Origin: Enoplolaimus lenunculus
Taxonomy: Eukaryota > Nematoda > Enoplea > Enoplida > Thoracostomopsidae
DNA: 64,000 nt
Assembly (NCBI GenBank): GCA_030248215.1
Contig: JASANG010003970.1
Coordinates: 62,001 to 126,000 of the forward strand
Direction: 5' to 3'
The notes under the pieces were generated by a model. It saw only the letters and a list, made by a program, of their open reading frames with translations, searched no databases and had not been told where the DNA came from. Positions 12,201 through 20,777 of the stretch are shown here, in pieces. Position 1 is the first letter of the stretch. Each line of letters begins with the position of its first letter. The position numbers were made by a program, and so were the translations under genes.

Positions 12201-15200
12201 GTCACCAGAAGCGAGCTTAGGCTTAGGCTTAGGCTTAATAGGCTTAGGCTTAGGCTTAGGCTTAGGCTTAGGCTTAGGCTTAGGCTTAGGCTTAGGCTTA
12301 GGCTTATGCTTAGGCTCAGGCTTAGGCTTTGACGTTTAGGTTGAGGTTTAATTACGTTCATGTTGTATAGATTTAGGGTTTTCGTTCGACCCTGAACATT
12401 TGAACCCGTAGCGTTTGTGGGAATGTTTCGAGGCTCAAGCATAGCGTTTTTGGACCCTGTTGGTTGGCTGTTATATTTACAGAAATTACCTCCAACAATT
12501 GGAAATTTAAACTTATTACGCGAATTAGATTTAGAAGAAAATGATTTAGAGTCACTACCGGAAGAAATCGGTACGTCTTAACTTTAATCAAAAATAGCTT
12601 AATTTCGTAGTGTAATCCGTTGAAATATTATTTATTAGAGCTTACACTATTTAATAGCTGACTTTTGTCGTCCCTTGCACACTTTTGTCGTGCTTTAAAG
12701 ATTAACCGTGGATTTGAGTCCAAATCCAAGTCTAAGCACATGCCTAAGCGTAAACTCTAAGTCCAATTTCAAGCCGGAATCAAATAGCATAAGTCTATAG
12801 TTACGCCTAATCATAAGTAATATTCTGAAACATGGAAGTTTCGAAAACTATGGCTGAAAAGCATACCGAACTCTGTTTGGCTAAAAGTTGATGCTAGGTT
12901 CATTAATGGAAACTTGGAGTTTTAAACATCAGACAGGATTGGTCAAAAAGTAGTTTTATAAGCATGATTGTTAAACCAAATTATGTGTAATTTTAAATTT
13001 TAAATAGAAACATTTTCAGGCAATCTAACGTGTCTTTCAAAACTAACACTGCAAACAAATAAATTAACCGAGCTGCCGCGAACAATAGGGTAAGACTTGT
13101 ATTTAGACCCGTAGCCAGCTCACCTTGCTAGGCGAGCGCTAAAAATGTTTCAGGAGAGGCATGCAAGGGCTGAAATTATCCGAGGAAAATATATTTTGCA
13201 TGAACTAGGATTAGTTATATGTAAAAAATTATACTAGCGTCATACCATAGTTGGCTTGTGTGAAAACCTATTACTAACTGGTGACAGACTGATAAAGCTG
13301 ACAATATGGCTATAACTTTAATTCAATCGATAGTTGCAGTACCGCATATATATCAGTAACGAATTGCGGCGGAGCGTGAATTAAAAATAAATAACAGTCC
13401 GTAACCGAATAACAAGAGGGGGTACCCTCTAGAAAGGCGAAATAAATATCAGTCCCCCCTCTTTTTCGGGTCACTACAGTATACATTTACGGTCTTTAGG
13501 GTCACAAATACGCTTAGTCGACCCCTCTGCTGACATTTTTGCCTTTATGTATAATTTTCTGTAGCGTTAAACGAATTTTGAATTACGAAAACTATCCCCC
13601 TCGGTATAAATCTTCTTACCCCTGTACTGAAACAGTTCTCAGTAACGAAAATAACCAACATGTGGCAATTTCGTGCATTTGACCCTTTGGCCCATGTTAC
13701 TTTAAGTGGCGTACAGCTTTCTGGTGGGTCTACAAAAAATAGGTTTAGAATACTAGAGTACATTTTTTTGCTTAGGCTTAAGCTTAGGTTAGGGTTAGGA
13801 ATTCTTTTTTGCTACGCTTAGGCTTAAGCTTAGGTTAGGCTTAGGAATTCATTTTTGCAACGCTTAGGCTTAAGCTTAGGTTAGGCTTATGAATTTATTT
13901 TTGCAATGCTTAGGCTTAGGTTAGGCTTAGGAATTCATTTTTGCAACGCTTAGGCTTAGGTTAGACTTAGGAATTCATTTTTGCAACGCTTAGGCTTAGG
14001 CTTAGGTTAGACTTAGGAATTCATTTTTGCAACGCTTAGACTTAGGCTTAAGCTTAGGAATACGCGTAATCTACTGTTACGCCCCTTAAAATAACATTGG
14101 CCCGACCCTTTTATCCTCGATATATTTTTAGACAGTTATCCAGTTTGACTGAACTCAGAGTTGGCGAAAATAATTTAATGGCGTTGCCTGAAGAAATCGG
14201 TACGCGTTTAATAGTTCCTGATGCTCAAGGGTTGCGCTATACTTTACTGTGTTGCAAGCCGTCGCGAGTCGGAGCGCGTCCGTACGCACTGCCGGACGCC
14301 TACGCGCCTTACCGAAAGCCGCTGATGCCGCCGCGTGCCGCTGTGTGCCGCTAACAAAAATATAGGCAAAATTTATTTAGTGGCCGGCGACTATTTTTAA
14401 TAAACAAATTTTGTCGGGCCACATGCCGGAGCGGCCTGCAGCGACGCGCGGCGAATATAGCGCAGCGCCTAATTGTGATTCCTTTATTGGGATACGCTAA
14501 TTACCTAAAATTTAGTGTTTTAGATATTTTAAATGCATAGTGAAAATTTAGCTGAGTTTTTGCACAATTTTACTGCGTTCAAAGTTCCAGTCGTATAATG
14601 AAAAACCTACGAACAGTGGAACTTTATTTTCAAATGTGTGTAACATTTATCACCAGTTAACTATAACTTGAACAGTTGAAAACGCGCATCGTTAGCCTAA
14701 AAGTTTAAGCGTACTTTCAACTGAATATATTCGTTTTCAGTATAAGATTTTTTTAAATATTTCGGCCAATGTTGTTTTTAAGGGGCGTAACAGCAAATTA
14801 AGCGTATTCCTAAGCCTAAACCTAAGCGTTACAAAAATGTGTTTTAAGTTTAAGCCTAAGCCTAAGCCTAATCCTAAGCAAAAAATATAATCTAGAATCT
14901 AAACCTACTCTTTTATAGATCCACCAGGAACCTGAACGCCCCTAAAATGTAAACATGGGCCAATATTTCAATTTTACTAATTTAAACTCAAATTACATAT
15001 TTACTAGTTTCAGGGTCCCTCGAAAGTCTGAAATCGCTCTACATCAACGACAACTTTAGTCTTCACAATTTACCCTTCGAGCTGGTGCTTTGCTCAAATT
15101 TAGAGCTAATGAGCATTGAAAATTGTCCGTTGAGTCAAATTCCACCGGAAATTACTGCCGGTGGCCCGTCACTCGTTATCCAGGTAAGTATTTTTGGATT

Positions 15201-16163
15201 AAACTGCTTTAAATTCTATTTACACGTGCAAGTTTTGTTTCAAAGCCAATTTGTATGCACTTCAAAAACTTTAAATTCAAACGAGCATATGACTGTTAAA
15301 CTAGTGACCACATTCTCAAATCAGTATATTAACACCTCTCACCAATTGGTGATAGGCGGGCTAAACCTTTGAACCAGCAGTTAAAGGCTTAAAGCTGAAG
15401 TTCAAAATTCAGCACATTTTTTGCATTTGATTTGCTTCACTTCTGTTCCAATTTGAAAAATTAGCAATGAAACAATTTCGCCACTTTGAAAACGGATCGC
15501 TAAATGGAAAAGTATATACTTCGTATTCTAGTAAATACTCTTGAGGTGTCTTTATTTCTTAATATGTCAGGTTCATATTAATTATAGAAGCCCTGATAAA
15601 TGTAAGACTAGAAACTTAGAGACCTTAAGGCTTAAGCCAGTGCTTAACATTTAGGCTTATGTCTAAGTGTACCTAATGGTGCGACGATTTCCAAATGCGG
15701 TCTAATATTCAGCAAAAAACAACTACCAGCATCCGGTTGCGTATCCGGTATAAAGATGTCGTATACCGGATATATGCGGTGGTGATCCGGAATTTTTAAA
15801 CCTGCTTTTTACAAGTGACCATCAATAAAATCTTGCTACGGTTGCATTTCTGAGTAAATCAAGTCGTTCAAACGTTAATACACTGAAGTAAAAAATAAAA
15901 AATCCAAGCTAATATGTAATTTTCAGTAAACATATACTTTTTCGGGACTCAAATACTGCAAACAGTGTACCAATTTAGATGCTAATCCGGATTATATCTA
16001 GTTCCGGTATCTGATGTATTAATATCCGGTCGTGTCCGGGGCTTACGGTTATGCGTAGACTTAGGATTAGATATATAGGTAAGTCCGTTACATTTGTCAT
16101 ATTTTATGTTTATTGTGTTTATTTCAGTATTTGAAAATGCAAGGTCCGTATAGAGTAATGTAA
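224..16163 (+). CDS. soc-2 (SHOC2): SHOC2 / SOC-2 / SUR-8 leucine-rich repeat scaffold, 15 exons, complete
   Basis: Exons: 224-283, 708-776, 1767-1982, 3283-3378, 5355-5475, 6021-6129, 6678-6771, 8028-8132, 10552-10666, 11401-11525, 12483-12570, 13020-13089, 14132-14199, 15014-15183, 16128-16163. All junctions are GT/AG and in phase, giving 513 aa plus stop. SHOC2 proteins are cytosolic LRR scaffolds that join MRAS-GTP and PP1 to dephosphorylate RAF and raise Ras-MAPK signalling. Residues 1-20 are basic ([16 protein letters not shown]) and 21-43 match the pre-LRR helix. LRRs run from about residue 44 to 500, including [17 protein letters not shown] (from 294), [11 protein letters not shown] and [15 protein letters not shown]. 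The C-terminus [11 protein letters not shown] matches human [12 protein letters not shown]. The start is the first ATG of the basic exon. Human SHOC2 has 582 aa and worm SOC-2 is of similar size; the difference here is a shorter disordered N-terminus. Introns of 0.2-2.4 kb are filled with MITEs. Exon 1 has the weakest homology support. Confidence 0.95.
297..547. repeat. Family D MITE-like inverted repeat
   Basis: Begins CACTGTAAATTCCAGTGAGTTG and ends with a degenerate inverse of that. The inside repeats AACTCAGACTGAGTT-type palindromes many times. Related copies lie at 6326-6581, 27688-27932, 29320-29515 (partial) and 30967-31226. It sits in intron 1 of the SHOC2-like gene. Confidence 0.75.
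955..1262. repeat. Two tandem copies of a foldback (hairpin) element
   Basis: Each copy has about 45-nt arms (CACCAGGTGACTTTTAGCTGG... against ...AAAAGTCACCTGGTG) around a T-rich loop and ends in ATATTGTGAAATT. The two copies (about 955-1097 and 1110-1262) are nearly identical. A diverged relative starts near 53133. Located in intron 2 of the SHOC2-like gene. Confidence 0.85.
1275..1400. repeat. Short inverted-repeat element
   Basis: A perfect 19-bp inverted repeat, AGCTGAATCGAACGGTGTT at 1297-1315 against its complement at 1355-1373, with weaker pairing outside it. Likely a small MITE in intron 2. Confidence 0.7.
2246..2459. repeat. Family E MITE, TA-flanked
   Basis: Starts TACACTGCAAAAAA and ends TTTTTTACAGTGTA. 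Subterminal parts read AATTGACT..CTC..GAAATAGGC on both sides and the middle is rich in TCGACTC. The TA at each end fits a Tc1/mariner-type target duplication. Other copies: 5574-5690, 33128-33232, 37775-37935 (partial), 49700-49815 (partial) and 59265-59462. Confidence 0.75.
2697..2862. repeat. Family F repeat (GTAGCCA ... GCTACGGGC)
   Basis: Dispersed element with ends related to CCGTAGCCA and its complement and an inner CTTGCTTGTAA..TTGAAAACCCTTGTAT segment. Other copies: 13107-13190, 29706-29868, 34919-35085, 48978-49135, 56204-56293 and 61085-61192. Confidence 0.65.
3659..3842. repeat. Family A MITE with CCTAAGC core
   Basis: TIR-like ends GGCCAATGTTAGTTTAAGGGCG and a complementary right end finishing ACATGGGCC. 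The core is CCTAAGCCTAAGC repeats followed by a conserved TCTAGAATCTAAAC block. It lies in intron 4 of the SHOC2-like gene. Confidence 0.8.
4062..5308. repeat. 1.25-kb element with 16-bp TIRs and internal tandem array
   Basis: The perfect terminal inverted repeat ATTTATTGAGCGAAGC is found at the left and, inverted, at the right end. Next to the left end is a CCGTCCGTCTGTCCGT microsatellite (4148-4185). From about 4320 to 5280 there are roughly six diverged units of about 165 bp, each with ACCGATAATTGA.TAGTTAGCTAAT and GGTGCGAGGAATCTGA motifs. No coding capacity was recognised. Lies in intron 4 of the SHOC2-like gene. Confidence 0.8.
5574..5690. repeat. Family E MITE, short copy
   Basis: TACACTGCAAAAAATGG at the left and its complement CCATTTTTTGCAGTGTA at the right. 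About 117 bp, in intron 5 of the SHOC2-like gene. Confidence 0.8.
6326..6581. repeat. Family D MITE-like element
   Basis: Starts TACACTGTAACTTCCAGTGAG and ends CAATGGAATTTACAGTGTA. The inside is GAGTTGA/TCAACTC repeats. In intron 6 of the SHOC2-like gene. Confidence 0.8.
8196..8875. repeat. PIF/Harbinger-like MITE, copy 1 (680 bp)
   Basis: TIRs TGCGG.GTTCA.GTTATAACTGG / CCAGTTATAACGTGGACCCCGCA, flanked by TTA on both sides (8193-8195 and 8876-8878). It holds about eight copies of ATCATATGATAT-like palindromes separated by GACA/TGTC spacers. The 3-bp TTA duplication is the PIF/Harbinger signature. In intron 8 of the SHOC2-like gene. Confidence 0.85.
9110..9245. repeat. Family G inverted repeat (GCCGTCCGTC)
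   Basis: GACAGCGCCGTCCGTCGCC near the left and GGTGACTGACGGCGCCTGACG near the right are inverted copies. Related sequence lies near 640-680, at 34340-34605 (interrupted by a family B element) and at 41688-41768. Confidence 0.65.
9470..10170. repeat. Family H region (CGGAATCGG-rich, diverged)
   Basis: Begins near GGAAGCGGAATCGGAATCGG and closes with GGAATTTTATCCGGAATTGG. Similar CGGAATCGGAATCGG-flanked segments are found at 21937-22345, 32165-32505 and 39620-39965. Probably one family of internally deleted transposons. Confidence 0.5.
10231..10551 (+). repeat. 40-bp tandem repeat abutting a splice acceptor
   Basis: Eight units with a 40-bp period (37-41), each containing TTTAGTTTTTTTCAATAAACAATTGA. 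The last unit runs straight into TTTTGTTTCAG, the 3' splice site of exon 9 of the SHOC2-like gene. Confidence 0.95.
10712..10925. repeat. Family C MITE
   Basis: Left end TATTCTCAAATGTGTGTAGC and right end GCTGTATGCATTTGAGAATA are inverted copies, with inverted CAGTTGGTG / AACTGGTGA next to them. Other copies: 11558-11772, 16395-16612, 42885-43100, 48140-48430, and partial ones at 14625-14720, 15305-15500 and 16800-16860. Confidence 0.75.
11558..11772. repeat. Family C MITE
   Basis: TATTTTGAAATGTGTGTAGC at the left, CATACACGTTTGAGAATATG at the right, with the conserved CAGCACATTTTTTGCATTTGATTT middle. In intron 10 of the SHOC2-like gene. Confidence 0.75.
12214..12330 (+). repeat. Interstitial telomere-like (TTAGGC)n array
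   Basis: About 18 near-perfect tandem hexamers GCTTAG (= TTAGGC). They are interrupted once by AATA near the start and by single changes near the end. Neither the GGCC TIRs of families A and B nor any other mobile-element end is next to it. In intron 10 of the SHOC2-like gene. The hexamer equals the nematode telomere repeat. Confidence 0.95.
13330..13478. repeat. Family I repeat (end TTTCGGGTCACTACA)
   Basis: Carries TATATATATCAGTAACGAA, AACAGTCCGTAACCGAA and the end TCGGGTCACTACAG. The same order is seen at 34010-34142, and a fuller copy with both ends lies at 26171-26598. Confidence 0.65.
13688..14102. repeat. Family A MITE, expanded copy
   Basis: Opens GGCCCATGTTACTTTAAG and closes ACGCCCCTTAAAATAACATTGGCC, reverse orientation to 3659-3842. 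The core is expanded to six or seven blocks of GCTTAGGCTTA followed by GGAATTCATTTTTGCAACGC, about 415 bp instead of about 180. It ends 30 bp before exon 13 of the SHOC2-like gene. Confidence 0.8.
14234..14463. repeat. GC-rich foldback element
   Basis: GCGCTATA at the left and TATAGCGC at the right bound a segment far richer in GC than its surroundings, with CCGCGTGCCGC and GCGACGCGCGGC motifs in opposite orientation. In intron 13 of the SHOC2-like gene. No coding role is supported. Confidence 0.6.
14764..14961. mobile_element. Family A MITE with perfect 8-bp target duplication
   Basis: The element begins GGCCAATGTT and ends AAACATGGGCC. The flanking octamer AATATTTC is present at 14756-14763 and again at 14962-14969. 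The core carries CCTAAGC units and the TCTAGAATCTAAACCTACTC block. In intron 13 of the SHOC2-like gene. Confidence 0.9.
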
Positions 16164-17696
16164 TCGGAATCGCTACGTTGTTGGCTCCTAGCGGTTCTGA
16201 GATATGACCATGGCGAAGCTGTGATGTTTTAATATTAAATTTGTCAATTTTCTATGTATCTGTGAATATATATTAAAAAATGTATACGATAGGTGATTTT
16301 GAGCAAATCTTAAACTTCAACTTTAGGTCAACATCTACTAGAGCTAATAGCTCAATCTAATCCGATTACCTTGCATTGAGTCCAGACCTGAATTCGTATT
16401 TTCAAATGTGTGTAGCATCTATCACCAGTTAATGATATAACCTGTAACTTTGGAACCAGCGCATTGTGACGTGCGAAATTCAGCACATTATTCGCGTTTG
16501 ATTTGGCCTACTTCTGTACAAATTTTGAGAAGTGCACTTGCAGATGTTCGTCAGTTTGAAAACCTATCGCTAACTGATGATAGATGCTATACGCATTTGA
16601 GAATATGGGCTGTTGTTCTAAATCTGAACCATGAATCTATGTCTAGTTCCATGTATATTCTGACCTGAGTAGCAGCATATAACGCCAGTTTATAATAGGG
16701 GTTAAAAATTTCTAACCAACCAATGAAAAACTTTGATATTTGCTGCATTTTTCTTACTTCATCAATGCTACTACTGAGCAAAGTTTCACATCCGCAGCTG
16801 GCGTAATCTGCTTGTTTAATAACCTATTACTAACTGACGATAGGTGCTGCACCCATAGTAGAGTAAAACAGTTAAAAGGTACAGTTATAAGGTCTTAACA
16901 TAGGCTTAAGCATACGACGCTGTCGCTGCAAAAACTTGCATGAAATACTTGCCACTGGTAGTATTTTCAAAGGAACATTCCGAGTGACCAATCAAACTGT
17001 AGGTGCGTGAAATTCAAACGACTTGCAAGTGCGTTCACAAGGTGCGAATTAATAATCAATAGCATGCATTAAAGTGAATAGTTTGCAGCTGCAAGAACTT
17101 CAAAGCTGCTTTGTGACCAAATTTGAACATGCAAGTGGCACATGCAAGTTTTTGCCGCAAAAACTTAAACGTTTGAGCAAAGTTTAAGATACGGGGTGAT
17201 TTTGATTCATTAAATTACATATAAGTGTTGGAATTTCAATAATTTTCAACAGAGCGACAGTTTTATGTTCATTTGTATATAGCGTTGTATATTAACATTG
17301 TTCGTAAATGAACTAAATGAAAATATACTTTCAACGGTAATGGGAGCCGTATACTTTTTTTAATTTTTTTAATATTTTCTTGGCACCTCACGAGAGGAAC
17401 CACCCCCCTCCCTATAACACAACCCATGAAATTGCTTCCGGTTCGGCATTTCGCCGAAAATCGACGGCCGCCTGCAGCCGAATATTTTCGGCGGATGCCA
17501 CAATATTTCTAATTGTGAAATTTTTTCTATTTTATATATAATTTATAAAATTTTTGAATTTTTAATTACCTTAATTTGTTCAAAAGTGTCAAAAATCAAA
17601 TAATCACATTATTGGTTCCTAATTAAAATTTAGTTTTTTAGTATATTTGTGTATTTTAACTGCCTAATTTTTCTTCAAATTCCATTACAGTTCCAG

Positions 17697-18215
17697 ATGA
17701 GAATCATTAATGTTGGCTTATGCTTCGGTATTTTTTTACCACCGCTTGTAAAATACTATTGCCAAAGATATTTCTCTCATAATGTCTACACTGCCAAAAA
17801 CTCCGCGAAAGAAAATTGGTGTCAAACCTTGGATATCAATTATCAAAATAAATAGAAAAATTCAAATGTATAAATAATTTAAAGTTATGTCGAAAAGTGA
17901 TACTTTACTCAAATTTCATTGCAAACCAATGAATTTTAGTATTCCTCAAAAAAAATAAACTTTTTAGGTCATAAACGCAGGAGACATAGCCGTAAAGGTC
18001 GCCGTAAGCCTTCGAAAACTAAGCATGGGCCAGGAATTATTTACAAACCCCTGGGAACCATCTTGCTACCATTAATCTTGTGTAATTTCCTCAACATCAA
18101 AGGTTGTGGATTTATAAGCGTACACTTACGTCCGGTGGAACGTGTGGTTTCAAGAGCCGAAAAGTATATTTATATGCTAGTGAAGAACATTTGTCTCGCA
18201 GAGACAGTGGACTGA
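17697..18215 (+). CDS. Possible small unrecognised gene, two open stretches
   Basis: After a CATTACAG acceptor-like site, an ATG at 17697 opens a 52-codon frame (MRIINVGLCFGIFLPP...) with a hydrophobic N-terminus. After TTTTTAG at 17967 a second stretch, 17968-18215, is open to a TGA. It is strongly basic at first (HKRRRHSRKGRRKPSKTKH) and then hydrophobic. No clear donor joins them and a second frame of the latter stretch is also partly open. I recognise no family. It may be one short gene, part of a larger one, or chance. Confidence 0.2.
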
Positions 18216-18400
18216 AGCTTAGGCAGCGAACTAATTTTTAATGGAAATAGAAACTAATTTAAATTCTGTGAATTTTAGTTCATTTTGAAGTCTTTGTGAA
18301 ATATAATTATATCAGTGTTTTGATTAAAATAAAATATTGGTTGAGATTTTCAAATTTTACTTAAGTATTTACTTTAATTACTTTTATGTCGTCGATTTAA

Positions 18401-19064
18401 TGCGGGGTTCATGTTATAACTGGGGCAGCCTGGAACACGTTTTGTCCCTATGACTATAGCTGGTAACATTTTGTCTGACGATTCATAAAATTTGAATTGT
18501 CTGCTATCCTGATGTGACATCTACTGTTTGTACTGCAATATCATATGATATTCCAAATATTGTCTGCGAGTATCATATGATATGCTTGAAAATGTCTGCA
18601 AAGTTGTGGTAAACTAGCTTGATGTTACTGTAGAATGTCATATGATACTAAAATTTCAAATTTGAATTATTTGTACTTAGGAATATATTTTGGGAAAAAC
18701 TTAGCGAGAAACAGAACGGTAAAAGCTAATTCAACTTGCGAAATCATTTAATGCTGCATTATCCGATTTTTTACTGTTTTATTTAGCGTGCACAAATTCC
18801 ATTGTCCTGTATAAATATCATATGATATTTAGTAGAATTTTGGAATATCATATGATATTCGCATAAATGTCCCGCAGTATCATATGACAAATGGTTATTT
18901 GTATACGATGATCGCTTGACATCAGATATTTGTAAGCCAATGTCATATGACATTCACATTTTGTCTACATAACCGCTATTCGAATCACAAAACTTTATGT
19001 TGACGTCGAATCAACTTGGACAAAACGTGTTCCAAGCTGCCCCTGTTATAACGTGAACGCCGCA
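18401..19064. mobile_element. PIF/Harbinger-like MITE, copy 2
   Basis: Starts TGCGGGGTTCATGTTATAAC and ends GTTATAACGTGAACGCCGCA, flanked by TAA on both sides (18398-18400 and 19065-19067). It is in reverse orientation to copy 1 and closely similar throughout, with about nine ATCATATGAT-like palindromes. Confidence 0.9.
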
Positions 19065-19164
19065 TAAGTAAATCGATTTTCGAACAAAAACAAATAAACG
19101 CCAAATCTGAGCCAGTGTCATAACCAGAAAGTTATAGCTTGCATTAATATATTAATTAGACACG

Positions 19165-19521
19165 ATGAGTCCACAAATTCACAGACATCCTGCTTACATG
19201 TCGTTACGGCCACAGTACACAGTGCATAATGTCCTTACAGTAAAGACGAGACACTGTTCGAAGGAACTACTGTTGTACATGTGTTTTAGCAGAAGCTGTG
19301 CTAAGGAAATGAAAAATTCGCAGAAACAACGCTGTAGCGAGAGTCTGCCTTTTGTCAATAGTCCCTGCCGAGCTACTCTGTTTTGTCCCTACTCCCTTGG
19401 AACACTGTCAAGACAAACCGGCTATGTAGAAACATTGTGTGTTGTCAGTAGGCTCTGGTTAGCATTATTTTTGACACTAGTCCTAAGAAGGTTGGTGGAC
19501 AAATACTTCATGGCACTGTGA
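19165..19521 (+). CDS. Unassigned 118-codon open reading frame
   Basis: Open from ATG to TGA without introns. Cys-, Ser- and Leu-rich with a hydrophobic stretch near the end (SRLWLALFLTLVL). It lies exactly between two PIF/Harbinger-like MITEs. No domain, no DDE or Myb motif and no family recognised. An open frame of this length is roughly what chance alone would give in 64 kb at this base composition, so coding status is doubtful. Confidence 0.15.
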   Translation: MSPQIHRHPAYMSLRPQYTVHNVLTVKTRHCSKELLLYMCFSRSCAKEMKNSQKQRCSESLPFVNSPCRATLFCPYSLGTLSRQTGYVETLCVVSRLWLALFLTLVLRRLVDKYFMAL

Positions 19522-19561
19522 CTAAATCGATTTTCATATTGTACATATGCTTTTTTCTTAA

Positions 19562-20114
19562 TTGAATTCCAATACTAACCGGGGCAGCTTAAGACACGTT
19601 TTGTCCCTATTAGCATATTGGGCAACATTTTCTTTGCTAATAGTCTCTAAATCATATTCAAAAAGTCGTATTTGTCTGCTATCATCATGTATAGGTCACC
19701 TTTTGTCCTTCAATATCATATGACATTCGACATATTGTCAGGGAATATCATATGATATATTTTCAAATGTCTGCATACCTGAGGTAATATACTCAAATTG
19801 TCTTGTTGAATATCATATGATACTAGGCATTGAACTTTGAATTTTTAAATTATGACACGGTTTTTAAGCGGTTTTGTGCCGGAAATGAATTTGCAGACGT
19901 GTATTTGGTATTTTGACCACAGCTGTGTCTCTGTCGTCCGACTTTCCATTAATTTATTAGCACCCGAAATTACACTGTCCCGTTGAATATCGTATGCTAA
20001 AATTCGAGTTTTGTCTGTTCACCCGATATGAGTGCTCGTATTTTAACATTGACGTTGAATCAACACTGGGACAAACCGCGTCCCGCCTGACCCGGTTATA
20101 ACATGAATCCCGCA
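19562..20114. mobile_element. PIF/Harbinger-like MITE, copy 3 (diverged)
   Basis: The left end is degenerate (AATACTAACCGGGGCAGC). The right end CGGTTATAACATGAATCCCGCA is followed by TAA (20115-20117), and TAA also precedes the left end. It keeps several ATCATATGATAT palindromes and the TTTGTCTGCTAT spacer. Confidence 0.75.
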
Positions 20115-20777
20115 TAAAAGAGGAGGCTAGAGCACAGTTCTTTGCTTTAGGCTTATGCTTAGGTTTAATAGCCTTAGGAATACGGTTTCGCAACGCTTAG
20201 GCTTAGGCTTATAGGCTTAGGAATACGTTTCATCTACTTGTATGGTCCTAAAAGTAATATTGACCGGATTTCCCGCGGAATGAACTAGTTTTTCAGAAAT
20301 AAATTGCCGGGGCCATTTTCTGGGGAATTTGTGATCCAAAAAATACGTTTTATACCTTCTACAATAATCAGAAATTTATAACTCGGACTCTAGTGCCAAG
20401 CCCTTGTTATCCAGCATTGATGGCAATGTCCAAATATACGAGTACCGGTTTCAAAGCAGAGCTCAAAATTAAAATTTAGATAAAAATAAAAATACATTCG
20501 TAGTTTGACACAGCGCATGAAATACATAGCTAGTGTCTACAGATAATGGAAATACCAATATAAACCTAAAGTTCCAGCATAGATACTAACCGTACCTTGT
20601 GTTGTTTTAAACGCAATTGATACTTAGGTATTGACAATGTATCTGTGTAAATAAAAATGTCAAAACTATCAACATTAACTGTCGAGGCATCTACTGCGAG
20701 TGCGCTCGATAGAGTACGTTAAAATTTTGTCAATTAACTGTTGTCTGATTGTCGTGTTTTGCTCTTGTAGTATTACC

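Larger units (their letters stand above)
16164..20777. other. Spacer between SHOC2-like and cytochrome b5-like genes
   Basis: Holds a family C copy (16395-16612), a region of ACTTGCAAGT-type repeats (16925-17190, with a relative at 51475-51750), two possible short coding stretches (17697-18215), and two PIF/Harbinger-like MITEs around an unassigned reading frame. A fragment with GCTTAGGCTTA units is at 20140-20240. No gene was identified with confidence. Confidence 0.6.

Noticed and set aside
12094..12442. Open frames of Leu-Gly and Ser-Leu repeats on both strands
   Set aside because: They are translations of the TTAGGC hexamer array; a six-base unit stays open in several frames without coding for anything.
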